From: Gemmataceae bacterium
GTDB taxonomy: Bacteria; Planctomycetota; Planctomycetia; Gemmatales; Gemmataceae
Reading direction: 5' to 3'
Length of the DNA stretch: 50,169 nucleotides
NCBI GenBank assembly: GCA_019752375.1
Contig: JAIEMG010000097.1
Location: 1 to 50,169, forward strand
Both the position numbers and the translations under genes were made by a program. Below, piece after piece: positions 26,537 to 36,051 of the stretch. Numbering within the stretch: the first letter of the stretch is position 1; the number at the start of each line of letters is the position of its first letter. The notes beneath the pieces were generated by a model, which did no database searches, had not been told where the DNA came from, and worked only from the letters and a program-made list of their open reading frames with translations.

Positions 26537-27877
26537 ATCGACCTCTTCCGCCACGTTCATGACGCCAATCTTCGCAAAGCCCAACCACTGGCCGCGCGCA
26601 TGCGGCCGCGTTCCATCGACGACTTCGTCGGCCAGGACCACTTCTTCGGTCCCGGCAAGCTGCTGCGGCGCATGTTGCAGGCGGATCGGCTCAGCTCGTT
26701 GATCTTTTATGGTCCGCCTGGCACCGGGAAGACCGCGCTGGCACACGTCATCGCTCAGCACACACGCTGCCGATTCCGCCAGGTCAATGCCGTGGCCACC
26801 GGCGTCAAGGAAGTGCGCGATCTGCTTCAAGAAGCGCGCGAAGAGCTGGAAGCGACGGGTGAGCGCACCATCCTCTTCGTCGACGAGCTGCACCGCTTCA
26901 ACCGCGCCCAGCAGGACATCCTGCTGCCCGACGTCGAGGAAGGCCGTATCACTCTGATCGGGGCCACGACGCAGAACCCGTTCTTCGCCATCAACTCGCC
27001 GCTCTTGAGCCGCAGCCAGATCTTCACCTTCGAATCGCTGACGCGCGACCACATCAAGCTGCTGATCCAGCGGGCCCTGGCGGACAAGGAGCGCGGCCTG
27101 GGGCAGACGCCCGTGAACATGCACGCCGACGCCCTGGAATTCCTCGCGGAGATCAGCGACGGCGACGCCCGCCGCGCCCTGACGGCCCTGGAAATCGGCG
27201 TCTTGTCGGCCGAGACGCAGCCGGTCGAGTTCACGTTGCAGGTGGCCCAGGACTCGATCCAACGCAAGGCCCTCGATTACGACGCGACCGGCGACCAGCA
27301 TTACGACGTGGCCAGTGCCTTCATCAAGAGCCTGCGCGGCAGCGACCCTGACGCGGCCGTCTACTGGCTGGCCCGCATGCTGGAAGCGGGCGAGGATCCT
27401 CGCTTCATTGCGCGGCGGCTGGTCATCCAGGCGTCGGAAGACGTGGGCAATGCGGATCCGCAGGCGCTGCTGATCGCGATGGCGGCAGCGCGTGCCGTCG
27501 AGTTCGTCGGCCTGCCGGAGTGTCAGCTAAACCTGGCACAAGCGGTGACGTACATCGCCCTGGCGCCAAAATCGAACGCCTCCACCCTGGCCATCGGCAA
27601 GGCCCGCGACGACGTCCGCAACGGCCGCACGCTGCCGGTGCCCAAGCACCTGCGCGACGCTCACTATCAGGGAGCAGAGGAGTTCGGGCACGGCGAAGGC
27701 TACCAGTACAGCCACGACCACGAAGGCGGCTGGGTCGATCAAGCGTATTTGACCGAAGACCGCCGCTACTACGAACCCGTCGATCGCGGCTTTGAAGCCG
27801 AATTGCGCAAGCGACTGCAGGCGATTCGGGAGAAGCGACGCGCCAATGCCGCGCCATCTCCATCCCACGAGGGGTAA
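26537..27877 (+). CDS. rarA: RarA/MgsA replication-associated AAA+ ATPase
   Basis: The product is 446 aa if translation begins at ATC 26537. The first ATG (26600) would remove 21 residues that match the conserved RarA N-terminus. Walker A is GPPGTGKT, Walker B is ILFVDELHRF, sensor 1 is GATTQNP and the SRSQIF segment follows. The C-terminal tetramerisation and DNA-binding part includes EDPRFIARRLVIQASEDVGNADP and ALAPKSNA. RarA acts at stalled replication forks together with SSB and RecA. The gene starts 17 bases after the PIN remnant and is followed by the palindromes at 27914-28136. Confidence 0.93.
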   Translation: MDLFRHVHDANLRKAQPLAARMRPRSIDDFVGQDHFFGPGKLLRRMLQADRLSSLIFYGPPGTGKTALAHVIAQHTRCRFRQVNAVATGVKEVRDLLQEAREELEATGERTILFVDELHRFNRAQQDILLPDVEEGRITLIGATTQNPFFAINSPLLSRSQIFTFESLTRDHIKLLIQRALADKERGLGQTPVNMHADALEFLAEISDGDARRALTALEIGVLSAETQPVEFTLQVAQDSIQRKALDYDATGDQHYDVASAFIKSLRGSDPDAAVYWLARMLEAGEDPRFIARRLVIQASEDVGNADPQALLIAMAAARAVEFVGLPECQLNLAQAVTYIALAPKSNASTLAIGKARDDVRNGRTLPVPKHLRDAHYQGAEEFGHGEGYQYSHDHEGGWVDQAYLTEDRRYYEPVDRGFEAELRKRLQAIREKRRANAAPSPSHEG

Positions 27878-27913
27878 GGCGATTGCCAGGAAATCCTCGA
27901 CCTGCTCCGGCCG

Positions 27914-28136
27914 CCCTCGAGCCCGACGCGCAAGTTTTGAAGTTGCGCGTTACGAAAACCCCAAGGAAAATCGCGGGGGTCGTTAGCCGGACGCGCAAGC
28001 GACGGTGAAACGTAAACCCATCCGTCGCTTGCGCGTCCGGCTAACGATCCCCGAGCATGTTTTTCCCAGCGCGCAACTTCGAACGCGAAAGCAAGGGTCG
28101 GCAGGCTGTTCCTTGCTTGCGCGTCGGGCTCGAGGG
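27914..28136. repeat. Nested double palindrome, GACGCGCAAG family
   Basis: The outer arms 27914-27934 and 28116-28136 are a 21-bp perfect inverted repeat (CCCTCGAGCCCGACGCGCAAG). Inside are an 11-bp pair (27939-27949 with 28070-28080) and a 25-bp perfect pair (27981-28005 with 28022-28046; CGTTAGCCGGACGCGCAAGC...). Inner and outer arms share GACGCGCAAG, so one member of the family appears to have landed inside another. It fills the space between convergent rarA and the DUF1501 gene. Confidence 0.9.
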
Positions 28137-28147
28137 GTACGGTCTGA

Positions 28148-29548
28148 CTACGCCCCGACAAGCGGCCCAATCGGATTACCCTTCGACAGCGCAAATGGCC
28201 GCTCCTGGTGGTCGTGCGTTTCGGTATGCGGATCGATGCCCAGGCAGTGGTAAATCGTGGCGATGAAGTCGGCCGGAGTCGTCGGCGTCGTCGCAGGGTA
28301 CGCGGCAATCTTGTCCGACTGGCCGTAGACCTGGCCGCCGCGGATGCCGCCGCCGGCGAAGAGGACACAGTAGCATTCGGGCCAGTGTTCGCGGCCGCTG
28401 TTGCTGCGGGTGATCTTGGGCGACCGCCCGAACTCGGCTGCCACCACCACCAGCGTCTCGGCAAGCTGGCCGCGTTCTTCCAGGTCGGTGACCAGCGCGT
28501 GAAATGCCTGATCGAATGGCGGCACCAGGTCGTCCTTGTGGGCGGTGAAGTTGTTCCAGTGCGTGTCCCAGGCGAAGCCGTTCTTGCCCTGCGCCCGCTG
28601 CCAGTTGCACTGCACCAGCCGCGCGCCGGCGTCGAGCAGGCGGCGCCCCAAGAGCACGGACTGGCCGAAGAGATTGCGGCCAAAGCGCTCGCGGGTCTTG
28701 GCGTCCAGGCCGGACAGATCAACCGCCTTGCGCACCGCATCGGACGACAGCACGTCGAGCGCCTTGGCCTGGTTCTCGCGGATGGACTGGGTCATCGCCA
28801 GCTGATTCATTTGCCCGGCCTGTTGGTCGAGCTGCTGGAGCAGGTTGGCGCGGCGTTTCACCACTTCCGCGGCTTCGCTGGGCGCCAGCGGCAGGTGCTC
28901 CAGCTTGAAATCGTCGTCGTTGGGATTGCCGCCCGTCAACAGCGGGTCGAACTTCGGCCCCAGGGCGCCGGCGAACTGACCGGCGCGGCGGCCGCCCGCT
29001 ACGTCCATGCGATGCGGAACGATCACGAACGGCAGCATTGGCCCCTTGCCGGGACTGAGCTTGGCGACGCACGAGCCCATGTGCGGCATGTCGGCCCGGC
29101 TCATCGAGTTCACGTCGCTGACCGAGCCGGCATAGGGCGTGCCGGTGAACATCCAGTAGGAGCCGCGGCCGTGATCGTTGTGGTCGTGCGCCATCGTCCG
29201 CACCAGGGCGATGTGCTTCATGAGCTTCGCCGACTGCGGCACGATCTCCGAGAAGCGCACGCCCGACAGCGACGTGGCAATCGTGCCGAACTCGCCGCGG
29301 ATCTCGGCCGGCGCGTCCGGCTTGGGGTCAAAGGTGTCGAGCTGCGCGGGGCCGCCGGAGAGGTAGAGGATGATGCAGTTCTTCGCCTTGCCGAAACTGG
29401 CCGGACGCGCCGTCGGGGCTGCGATGGCCCGGTTGCGGTCGAGCAAGTTCGGCAAGCTCAGGCCCGCCAGCGACAGGCCGCCGACACGCAGCATTTCCCG
29501 GCGGCTGAGGATGTCGGCTCGCGATGTGGTGTTCCAGAGCTGAAACAT
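28148..29548 (-). CDS. DUF1501 sulfatase-like exported protein
   Basis: The product is 466 aa. The ATG at 29548 places a Tat signal (SRREMLRVGGLSLAGLSLP) at residues 16-34. DUF1501 features include CIILYLSGGPAQLDTFDPKP, IALVRTMAHDHNDHGRGSYW, LVQCNWQR, AWDTHWNNF, VVVAAEFGRSPKI and GREHWPECYCVLFAGGGIRGG, a layout distantly like the alkaline-phosphatase/sulfatase fold. These proteins are exported and co-occur with DUF1549/DUF1553 heme proteins in planctomycetes. The exact reaction is not established. It is the third gene of a minus-strand trio. Confidence 0.92.
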   Translation of the reverse strand: MFQLWNTTSRADILSRREMLRVGGLSLAGLSLPNLLDRNRAIAAPTARPASFGKAKNCIILYLSGGPAQLDTFDPKPDAPAEIRGEFGTIATSLSGVRFSEIVPQSAKLMKHIALVRTMAHDHNDHGRGSYWMFTGTPYAGSVSDVNSMSRADMPHMGSCVAKLSPGKGPMLPFVIVPHRMDVAGGRRAGQFAGALGPKFDPLLTGGNPNDDDFKLEHLPLAPSEAAEVVKRRANLLQQLDQQAGQMNQLAMTQSIRENQAKALDVLSSDAVRKAVDLSGLDAKTRERFGRNLFGQSVLLGRRLLDAGARLVQCNWQRAQGKNGFAWDTHWNNFTAHKDDLVPPFDQAFHALVTDLEERGQLAETLVVVAAEFGRSPKITRSNSGREHWPECYCVLFAGGGIRGGQVYGQSDKIAAYPATTPTTPADFIATIYHCLGIDPHTETHDHQERPFALSKGNPIGPLVGA

Positions 29549-29574
29549 GGTAGGCCCTTTCGGGGATGAAAAAT

Positions 29575-29705
29575 GAACCACGGATCACACGAATAACACG
29601 GATAATTCAGCTGCGCAGGCAGTGGGTGTGATTCTGCCCTGACACTGTGGCATTGTTGGTAGGCACTGCATTCTTTATCCGTGTTATCGGTGTGATCCGT
29701 GGTTC
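29575..29705. repeat. Long palindrome of the ACACGGAT family
   Basis: Arms 29575-29605 and 29675-29705 match at 29 of 31 positions (GAACCACGGATCACACGAAT..., complementary ...TGTGATCCGTGGTTC). The words echo the shorter copy at 11293-11360. It lies between the DUF1553 and DUF1501 genes of one operon. Confidence 0.88.
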
Positions 29706-29725
29706 GTTTCTTGCCTGGTTCTCAA

Positions 29726-32188
29726 TTAATGACGCAGCAGGAACTCGCTCAGGTTGATCAGGGCGTAGTGCACATCTTGCAGCGCGGCCGCCCGATCGCC
29801 ATCGAGGGCGGCGACGTGCTTGATCGCAATGGCGACCTCCGCGGGCGTCGGCCGGCGGCTCAGCGTCGCCAGGTACATGCGCTCCACGATCGTTTCGATC
29901 TCCTTGTCCGTCTTCAGCCACGCCGCCAGGCGGGCATCGGGCGACTTGAGCTTTTTCTGGATGCCGGCATTGTTGAGCAGGTGCAGCATCTGCGGCAGCG
30001 ATGGCTCCTCTTCACGAGCGCATTCACATGAGACGTCGCGCACCGGCTTGGCGAACGCCTGCAAGAACGGATGGTTGACGCCGCCCTCGGCCAGCTCGAT
30101 GGCGCGGGTGCCGCGCGGGTAGCCCTTGAACGTCTCGGGCACGCCGGTGGACAGCGACACTGCATCGATGATCTGTTCAGCCGACAGCATTCGCACCTGC
30201 GACGTCGTGAAGTAGCGATCCGGATCGGCGGCGTGGGGCGACGGCGCCGGCGCGCCGTTGCTGGCGAGCTGATAGGTGCGCGAGTTGGCGATGATCCGAA
30301 CCAGCGGCTTGACGCGGAAGCCGCTGCGGATGAAATCGTCGGTCAGCGCCTTGAGTAATTGGGGATTGCTCGGCGGATTCGTGTCGCGGAAGTCGTCCAC
30401 CGGATCGACGATGCCCCGGCCGATCATGTGGAACCAGATGCGGTTGACCAGCGACGGGGCGAAGTAGCGATTGTCGGCCCGCGTCAACCAGTCGGCGAAG
30501 CGCTGGCGGCGGTCGTCGTCCGCGCCCAATGTTCCTGCACTCGCTCCAAACGCGGACGGCGGCTGCGGCTTGCGCGTCTGCGGGTGATTCACCTCGCCGC
30601 CGTTGGCCAGGTAGATGACCTCGTCGTCCAGGCCGAACGCGCTGCCCTTGCGCTGCACGCGGGCGAAGTAAGCTGCCAGGCCGTAGTAGTCGGTCTGCGT
30701 GATCGCCTCGAACGGATGGTTGTGACACTTGGCGCATTGCAGGCGGACGCCGAGGAAGAGCTGAGCCGCCGTCTCGGCAGCCTCTTCCGGCGTGCGCGAG
30801 ATGCGATAGAAGTTCGCGGCCGGCTTGTGCAGCGTGTTGCCCGTTCCCGTCAGCAGGTCCCGAGCAAAGACGTCCATGGGCCGATCGTCCGCCACGGCCC
30901 GAACGAGGTAGCGGTGAAAGCTGTGGACGCCGCGGTCGGTGATCGTCGCCGGGCTGCCGCGCAGCACGTCGGCCCATTTCAAGGCCCAGAACGAAGCGAA
31001 CTCGTCGCGTTCCAGCAAGCGGTCGATCAGCTTGGCTCGCCGCTCGGGGTCCTTCGAGTCCAGGAACTCGCGGGCTTCCGCTTCCGTCGGCAACGTGCCG
31101 ATCATGTCGAGATAGACGCGGCGCAGGAACACCGCATCCGTCGCCAGCGGCGCGGGCATCAATTGCAGCTCGCGCTGCTTGGCGAAGACGTGTTCATCGA
31201 CGTAGTTCGCGGTCGGCGGTGCGGTGAACTTGAAGTCCGGATCGCGGCGGACATAGGTCAGCCGGGTGCTGACGATCTGATCGAGATAGCGGACCAGGAT
31301 GGCGGCCTCCGCGGTCTTGCGGAACTGGACGATGCCGTCGTTATCGACGGGAACAGCCGATGGATTGCTGGACGTGAACACCGCCAGTTCGGTCACGTCG
31401 CGGACCGCGCCGCCCTCGAAATGGGCACGAACGATCACTTGCTGGCGAGGACTGGACGTGTGCAGCTTGCGTGCTTCGGGCAGCACTTCCAGCCGGGTCA
31501 ACCGGGCAGACGCCGCACTTGGCCGGCAGCCTTCGGTGATCCAGTCGCGCACCGTGCGGTACGCCGGGTCCGAGCGGCTATAAGAGACGCTGCCGCCGTG
31601 GCGAACCCGCCCGGAGCCCTTGAGCAGGAGCAGGCTTTCTTCCGGAGCCTGGACGTTGACGCGGCGCGTGCCCAGCTCGCGCGTCAGCGTGTGCAGGTCA
31701 AGATCGGGATCGTAGCCGCGCAGGCTGAGGCGGAAGCCATTCTTCCCTTGCGGCGAGCCGTGGCACGCGCCCTGATTGCAGCCCGAGCGCGACAGGGCAG
31801 CGATCACGTCGGTGCGAAAATCGATTGGCGCCGGTTCGGTCATCGCCCGTACCGTCACGCGGGCGCGGGCTTCCAGGTTGGCATGGCGAATCACGATTTC
31901 GACCGTGCCGTCCGCCTTGGGCGTCACGAGGCCGCTGGGGCTGACGCTGGCCACGTCGGGCTTGAGGCTCTCGTAGGTCGCGCTTCGCGTGAAATCAGCC
32001 TCGCCCTGATCGCCGAAGCTGCCGGTGACCAGCAGCGGTTGCCGGGCGCGCGGTCCATGCAGGTCGAACTCGGCCGGCATGACCGTGAGCTTGGCAGGCC
32101 GAGGCGGTTCGTCGGCGCGTACCGGTCCTGCCAGCGACAACGTGGCGCAAACGAAGCCGGCAGTCAGCAAGATGGTGCGGGGAGTCAT
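29726..32188 (-). CDS. DUF1549/DUF1553 planctomycete heme protein
   Basis: The product is 820 aa. The ATG at 32188 follows AGGAG with 7 bases between. A signal peptide (ILLTAGFVCATLSLAGPVRA) is followed by an Ig-like BIG2 domain (about 35-120), a heme-like CNQGACHG segment, a second Ig-like region (about 240-320), then DUF1549 (YVDEHVFAKQRELQL... VYLDMIGTLPT) with heme motif CAKCHNHPFE, and DUF1553 to the end (NRIWFHMIGRGIVDPVDDF, YQLASNGAP, SEFLLRH). It is a periplasmic protein of unknown reaction, paired with DUF1501 downstream and a beta-rich secreted protein 27 bases upstream. Confidence 0.92.
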   Translation of the reverse strand: MTPRTILLTAGFVCATLSLAGPVRADEPPRPAKLTVMPAEFDLHGPRARQPLLVTGSFGDQGEADFTRSATYESLKPDVASVSPSGLVTPKADGTVEIVIRHANLEARARVTVRAMTEPAPIDFRTDVIAALSRSGCNQGACHGSPQGKNGFRLSLRGYDPDLDLHTLTRELGTRRVNVQAPEESLLLLKGSGRVRHGGSVSYSRSDPAYRTVRDWITEGCRPSAASARLTRLEVLPEARKLHTSSPRQQVIVRAHFEGGAVRDVTELAVFTSSNPSAVPVDNDGIVQFRKTAEAAILVRYLDQIVSTRLTYVRRDPDFKFTAPPTANYVDEHVFAKQRELQLMPAPLATDAVFLRRVYLDMIGTLPTEAEAREFLDSKDPERRAKLIDRLLERDEFASFWALKWADVLRGSPATITDRGVHSFHRYLVRAVADDRPMDVFARDLLTGTGNTLHKPAANFYRISRTPEEAAETAAQLFLGVRLQCAKCHNHPFEAITQTDYYGLAAYFARVQRKGSAFGLDDEVIYLANGGEVNHPQTRKPQPPSAFGASAGTLGADDDRRQRFADWLTRADNRYFAPSLVNRIWFHMIGRGIVDPVDDFRDTNPPSNPQLLKALTDDFIRSGFRVKPLVRIIANSRTYQLASNGAPAPSPHAADPDRYFTTSQVRMLSAEQIIDAVSLSTGVPETFKGYPRGTRAIELAEGGVNHPFLQAFAKPVRDVSCECAREEEPSLPQMLHLLNNAGIQKKLKSPDARLAAWLKTDKEIETIVERMYLATLSRRPTPAEVAIAIKHVAALDGDRAAALQDVHYALINLSEFLLRH

Positions 32189-32214
32189 GACAAGCTCCTG
32201 GGGCGGCTGGCCGG

Positions 32215-34563
32215 CTACTTCTTGGGGGCTTCCGGTTTCCGAACGTCGATCTCCGCGAGCTGCGTCTGCAACTCTTCCTCGTACACGCCGACCGTGGCGA
32301 CCGAGCGGGCACGGATGCCGACGCGGCGCGGCGTCAGGTCGGCCGGCACCTTGACTTCGAGTTCGATGCTGTCCTTGCCGGACGGCAATTCCACCGTGGC
32401 GGGCAGGTCGAGCCCCTGGATCGGCGAAATCTGCACGGTGATCGGACCATCGAACGCCTTCACGCGGTCTGCGAGCAGGCGAATCTTCACGGTCCCGCCG
32501 GGATTCGTCATCAACTTGTCTACCTCGGCGGTGACGCGGAAGGCCGGCCGCAAGTCGAGCTCGAAGCTACGCGTCAGCGTGATACGGCGGCCCTGGTAGA
32601 CGGCGGTGCCTTCCACCTCGATCCGCGTTCGTCCGATGTTCGAGAGTATGCGCGAGTGGATTCGGCCCGTCACGTTCGCTTGCTGCATCGTTGCGGCGGG
32701 GAACTCAGCGGCCACGCGCGTACGTACATCGTCCTTATCGGCAAGCTGGCCGCCACGCGCGGTGAATGTGATCGCCCCATCGAAGCCGGCGGCGCGTGTC
32801 GTCGCAATGGGAATGTCTGCGTTCTGGTAGCGGCCGAGCGTCACCACCGGTTCGGTCAGGTCCATCGCGAACACCGACGGTGGTGTCACCTGGACCGCCA
32901 GGCGATCGGTGAGCGATGCAGGCAGCCGACGCTGGTCTTCACGCAGGGCGTAGGGAATCTGATCGACGTTCACGCGCCGACGATCGACGAGCGGCAGCGT
33001 CCGCACGAACACCGGGGCGACGCCACTCTCCGCGGCCGCAGGCTCGGCGACAATTTGAAGTGTATACAGTTTCGCGGGCGTGTCGGCAGCGGCCGAGAGC
33101 TTGGCAATCACGGCACTGGTTCCCGCAGGGATTTCATCCGGCGACAGGGTCAGGCCGGCCGGCGCGCCAACGAGACGCAGCTTGATGGCGCCGAAGGGCT
33201 CGCTGCGCGTCACCGTCAACGGCAGCGTCTGGTAATTGCCTTGCGGCACGGTCAGCCCTTCCACATCAGCGTCGACCGTAAACGTCGGCTGCGGGCCGCG
33301 CACTTCCAGGCGATAGACAAACGACGGTCCGCCATCGCGTGCCAGGTCGCGCACGCTCAGATAGAACGCTCCAGCGGCGGGAGCCGTGAAATCGAGCGAC
33401 ACCTGGTCCTGCCCCGGGTCGCTGACCCGGCGCATCTCGGCACCCTTGGCATCGGTGACACTGAGTTCCAGGTCCGCCGGCGAGGCCAGTGCCCGCGCCT
33501 CGCCACGCACTCGGATTCGCTGGCCTTTTTCCAGTTCAAGGCGGAAATAGTCGCGGGCGCCGGGCTTGTCGAGCACTCCGCACAGGCTTCCGGGCACCTT
33601 GGCCGGCGTCGCCTGATCCGGAGTTTGACAGGGTTTCCGTGCGACGGTGACTTCACCTGCAATGGCCGTCAAGGGCACCCATGTCGAGCCCTCATCGTCC
33701 TTGCGTCGTAGCGATGCCATGAAGGGGGCCAGCGGTTGATCCGCGGGGACTGCCAACGTCATCGCGGCACCGCCTGCTTCGGGTAGTACGATTTCAACCG
33801 ACGGTCCAGGCCGGACTGCGGCGGGCAGCGCCGCGCGAGCGGCGGGGAAGCGACCCACGCGCAACACATAGGTTGCATGCTCGGGAGCGTGGAATCGCCC
33901 ATCGCGCACTTCCACCATGTAGGTTCCCGCGTCGGCGAAGACGTGCTCGAAGCGACAATCGAAGCACAGGCCGGGGTCATTGTCGCGCTCGGCCAGCCAT
34001 TTCCCCCTGGCGTCGCGCAGGACCACCAGTGGATCCACGTCCTTGCCGAAGCGGCTGCCGACGACTTCAAAGCTGACGCGTTGCCCCGCGGCCACTTCAA
34101 AGAGGTAGCGATCGACGGTCTCGGCGCGGAACGCACCCCAGGCCGCGGCCGGTAACGCGAGCTTCATTTCCTTCGCCCCGGACGGCCGGGCGACAGGCGG
34201 CAGATCGTCGATCAGGAACAGGTGCGTATTGCTCAGCCCATCGCGAGTTGCCACGCGCAGGCCACACAGTCCGACCGTTGTATCCGCCGCGACCTGCACG
34301 TCGAAAGTAGCGCGGCCGGCTTCGCTGGCGCCGACGGGAGTTGCTTTCAGTTTCCCCGCGGACAAGCTGGACCAAAGGTCCATGGCTTGCCCAAGCTGGG
34401 AGCCGATGAACGTCACGCGTGTGGTCTTGCCACACTGGGCCACCGGCGGCTCGATGCGTTCGATGAAGGCCTGTGCGCGCCCTGAAGACGCGATCGCCAA
34501 CAGGCCGGCAACGGCCATCAGGCAGCGTGCGGGAGAACCGAGGGCTCGCGGTGTGTACGGCAT
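32215..34563 (-). CDS. Secreted multi-domain beta protein (PPC-like)
   Basis: The product is 782 aa. The ATG at 34563 follows GAGGTAG. A signal peptide (CLMAVAGLLAIASSGRAQA) is present. Next come an IPT/TIG-like segment (about 35-110), two bacterial pre-peptidase C-terminal-like domains (VDRYLFEVAAGQRVSFEVVG... GTYMVEVRDGRF; ARDYFRLELEKGQRIRVRG... GAFYLSVRDLA), and beta-sandwich repeats up to residue 782. No catalytic residues are evident. Such proteins often precede the DUF1549/1553 + DUF1501 pair in planctomycetes and probably serve as binding or scaffold partners outside the cytoplasmic membrane. Confidence 0.87.
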   Translation of the reverse strand: MPYTPRALGSPARCLMAVAGLLAIASSGRAQAFIERIEPPVAQCGKTTRVTFIGSQLGQAMDLWSSLSAGKLKATPVGASEAGRATFDVQVAADTTVGLCGLRVATRDGLSNTHLFLIDDLPPVARPSGAKEMKLALPAAAWGAFRAETVDRYLFEVAAGQRVSFEVVGSRFGKDVDPLVVLRDARGKWLAERDNDPGLCFDCRFEHVFADAGTYMVEVRDGRFHAPEHATYVLRVGRFPAARAALPAAVRPGPSVEIVLPEAGGAAMTLAVPADQPLAPFMASLRRKDDEGSTWVPLTAIAGEVTVARKPCQTPDQATPAKVPGSLCGVLDKPGARDYFRLELEKGQRIRVRGEARALASPADLELSVTDAKGAEMRRVSDPGQDQVSLDFTAPAAGAFYLSVRDLARDGGPSFVYRLEVRGPQPTFTVDADVEGLTVPQGNYQTLPLTVTRSEPFGAIKLRLVGAPAGLTLSPDEIPAGTSAVIAKLSAAADTPAKLYTLQIVAEPAAAESGVAPVFVRTLPLVDRRRVNVDQIPYALREDQRRLPASLTDRLAVQVTPPSVFAMDLTEPVVTLGRYQNADIPIATTRAAGFDGAITFTARGGQLADKDDVRTRVAAEFPAATMQQANVTGRIHSRILSNIGRTRIEVEGTAVYQGRRITLTRSFELDLRPAFRVTAEVDKLMTNPGGTVKIRLLADRVKAFDGPITVQISPIQGLDLPATVELPSGKDSIELEVKVPADLTPRRVGIRARSVATVGVYEEELQTQLAEIDVRKPEAPKK

Positions 34564-34785
34564 GGTCTACCTCGCTGTGGAGGCGGTGGGTTTCACTGGT
34601 AGGGGCGTTGCGGAGGGACTATCGTGGCAAGGTGGTCCGGACACGAAGGCTGCCCGAACCTTGGGAGGAATGATACCACAGGGCCAGGGACAGGGCCTAC
34701 GACAAAATGGAATGAAAATGGCGCCTGAACTCCGGCCTAGGGGTTGCCTCTTCGTGACACTGATTCAGCCCGCGCAGCGATGCAT

Positions 34786-36042
34786 TCACGCCAAATCGCG
34801 GTCTTCGAAGAGGATCAGGCCGAAGAGGAGTGCAATCGCGGTGTAGAGTAAGGCGTAAACGACCACGGAGCCGACATACCAGCCATAGTCGACAATTGGC
34901 AGCGGCCGATCGCGGACGATGGCCGGTCCGAGGTTGAAATACTCGAGCGCCGGCAGCACGGTGTCGAAGAGGCGGGCCATGAACTGGACCAGGTCGAGCG
35001 TCGCGCTGGTCTGTCCCTGGTGCGTGCCCACGTGCTCGCGCTGCAGCCGTCGCGAAACTTCCACCAGCACCGGCGCCAGGTTGCCGAGGAAGAAGAGCAA
35101 CAGACAGGTCACCAGGTTCACCACCATCGGCAAGCGCGTCGCGAGCGCGGCCGCAATGGCCAGCAACACCATCACCTGGCAGAAGCCGATGACCAGACCC
35201 GGAAGGATGGTGGCGGTGTCCGTGCTCCACAGCGTCATGCCGTGCAAGAAACTGCCGGCCTCGCCCACCGGGGAGATGCCGCGCACGGCCCCCATCAGGG
35301 CGGGCTCGATTTGGGCCTTGAGCGGATCGCTGGTGTCGGGCATCCATTCCAGGAAGGGCTTGAAATAGAGCGCCCATTGCAGCGCCCAGCCGAGCAGCGC
35401 CGTCATCAGCAGGCCCGCCAGGAGTATGCCAACGTACTTGCCCAGCAGGAACTCGCGGCGCGAGACCGGCTTGCTCATCAGCGTGATGGCGGTGCGTCCC
35501 TCGATCTCGTCGCTGATGGACATGCCGGCCGCGATGACGCTGAAAGCCACCGCCCCGAGCATCACCATGTCGAAGCCGAGCTGCTTCATCATCTTGAAGT
35601 CGTCGCCAAACGTGAAGTAGGGGACGAACAGCGACAGTCCCATGAGCGCGATGGTGGCGGCGATGAACAACCAGAATAACGGCTGGCGAACGCCCTCGCG
35701 AAACGCCGCCAGTGCCACGGCGCCGCCGCGCGGCCAGACCCAGAGGATCACCGCGATGCCGAGGAGGAAACCATCGGCGATCAGTTGAATCTGCAGAAGG
35801 GAAGCAAACAGCCGGCCCCAGAGGTAGAGGCGCTCGCGATCCTGGACGATCATCAGGAACAAAGCGAGCGCCAGGCCGGCACCAGCGATGCCGGCAAAGG
35901 CAATGCCCCAGTTCCGCGGCCGGCGGACGGCGGAAGCGAAGAATCGGGAATCCACGGCGGCAAGCCACGGCAACGTCGCGACGAACTGCAACAGGCACAG
36001 GAGGATGCCGGCCAGCCAGAGCGTGAGGAACGGAGTGAGCAT
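34786..36042 (-). CDS. ABC-2-type transporter permease, orphan
   Basis: The product is 418 aa with about eight hydrophobic helices. The N-terminus (LTPFLTLWLAGILLCLLQ) is membrane-embedded. The loop ISDEIEGRTAITLMSKPVSRREFLLGKYVGILLAGLL is the characteristic coupling region of ABC-2/NatB-like permeases. A long extracytoplasmic loop follows. No ABC ATPase is encoded nearby, so a partner ATPase must be elsewhere, or the protein is one member of a scattered system. It begins 9 bases after the acylphosphatase stop and is probably co-transcribed with it. Confidence 0.87.
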   Translation of the reverse strand: MLTPFLTLWLAGILLCLLQFVATLPWLAAVDSRFFASAVRRPRNWGIAFAGIAGAGLALALFLMIVQDRERLYLWGRLFASLLQIQLIADGFLLGIAVILWVWPRGGAVALAAFREGVRQPLFWLFIAATIALMGLSLFVPYFTFGDDFKMMKQLGFDMVMLGAVAFSVIAAGMSISDEIEGRTAITLMSKPVSRREFLLGKYVGILLAGLLMTALLGWALQWALYFKPFLEWMPDTSDPLKAQIEPALMGAVRGISPVGEAGSFLHGMTLWSTDTATILPGLVIGFCQVMVLLAIAAALATRLPMVVNLVTCLLLFFLGNLAPVLVEVSRRLQREHVGTHQGQTSATLDLVQFMARLFDTVLPALEYFNLGPAIVRDRPLPIVDYGWYVGSVVVYALLYTAIALLFGLILFEDRDLA

Positions 36043-36051
36043 GATCGAATG

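Noticed and set aside
30359..32599. 746-codon plus-strand open frame
   Set aside because: Antisense to the DUF1549/DUF1553 gene, which has heme motifs and a ribosome site.
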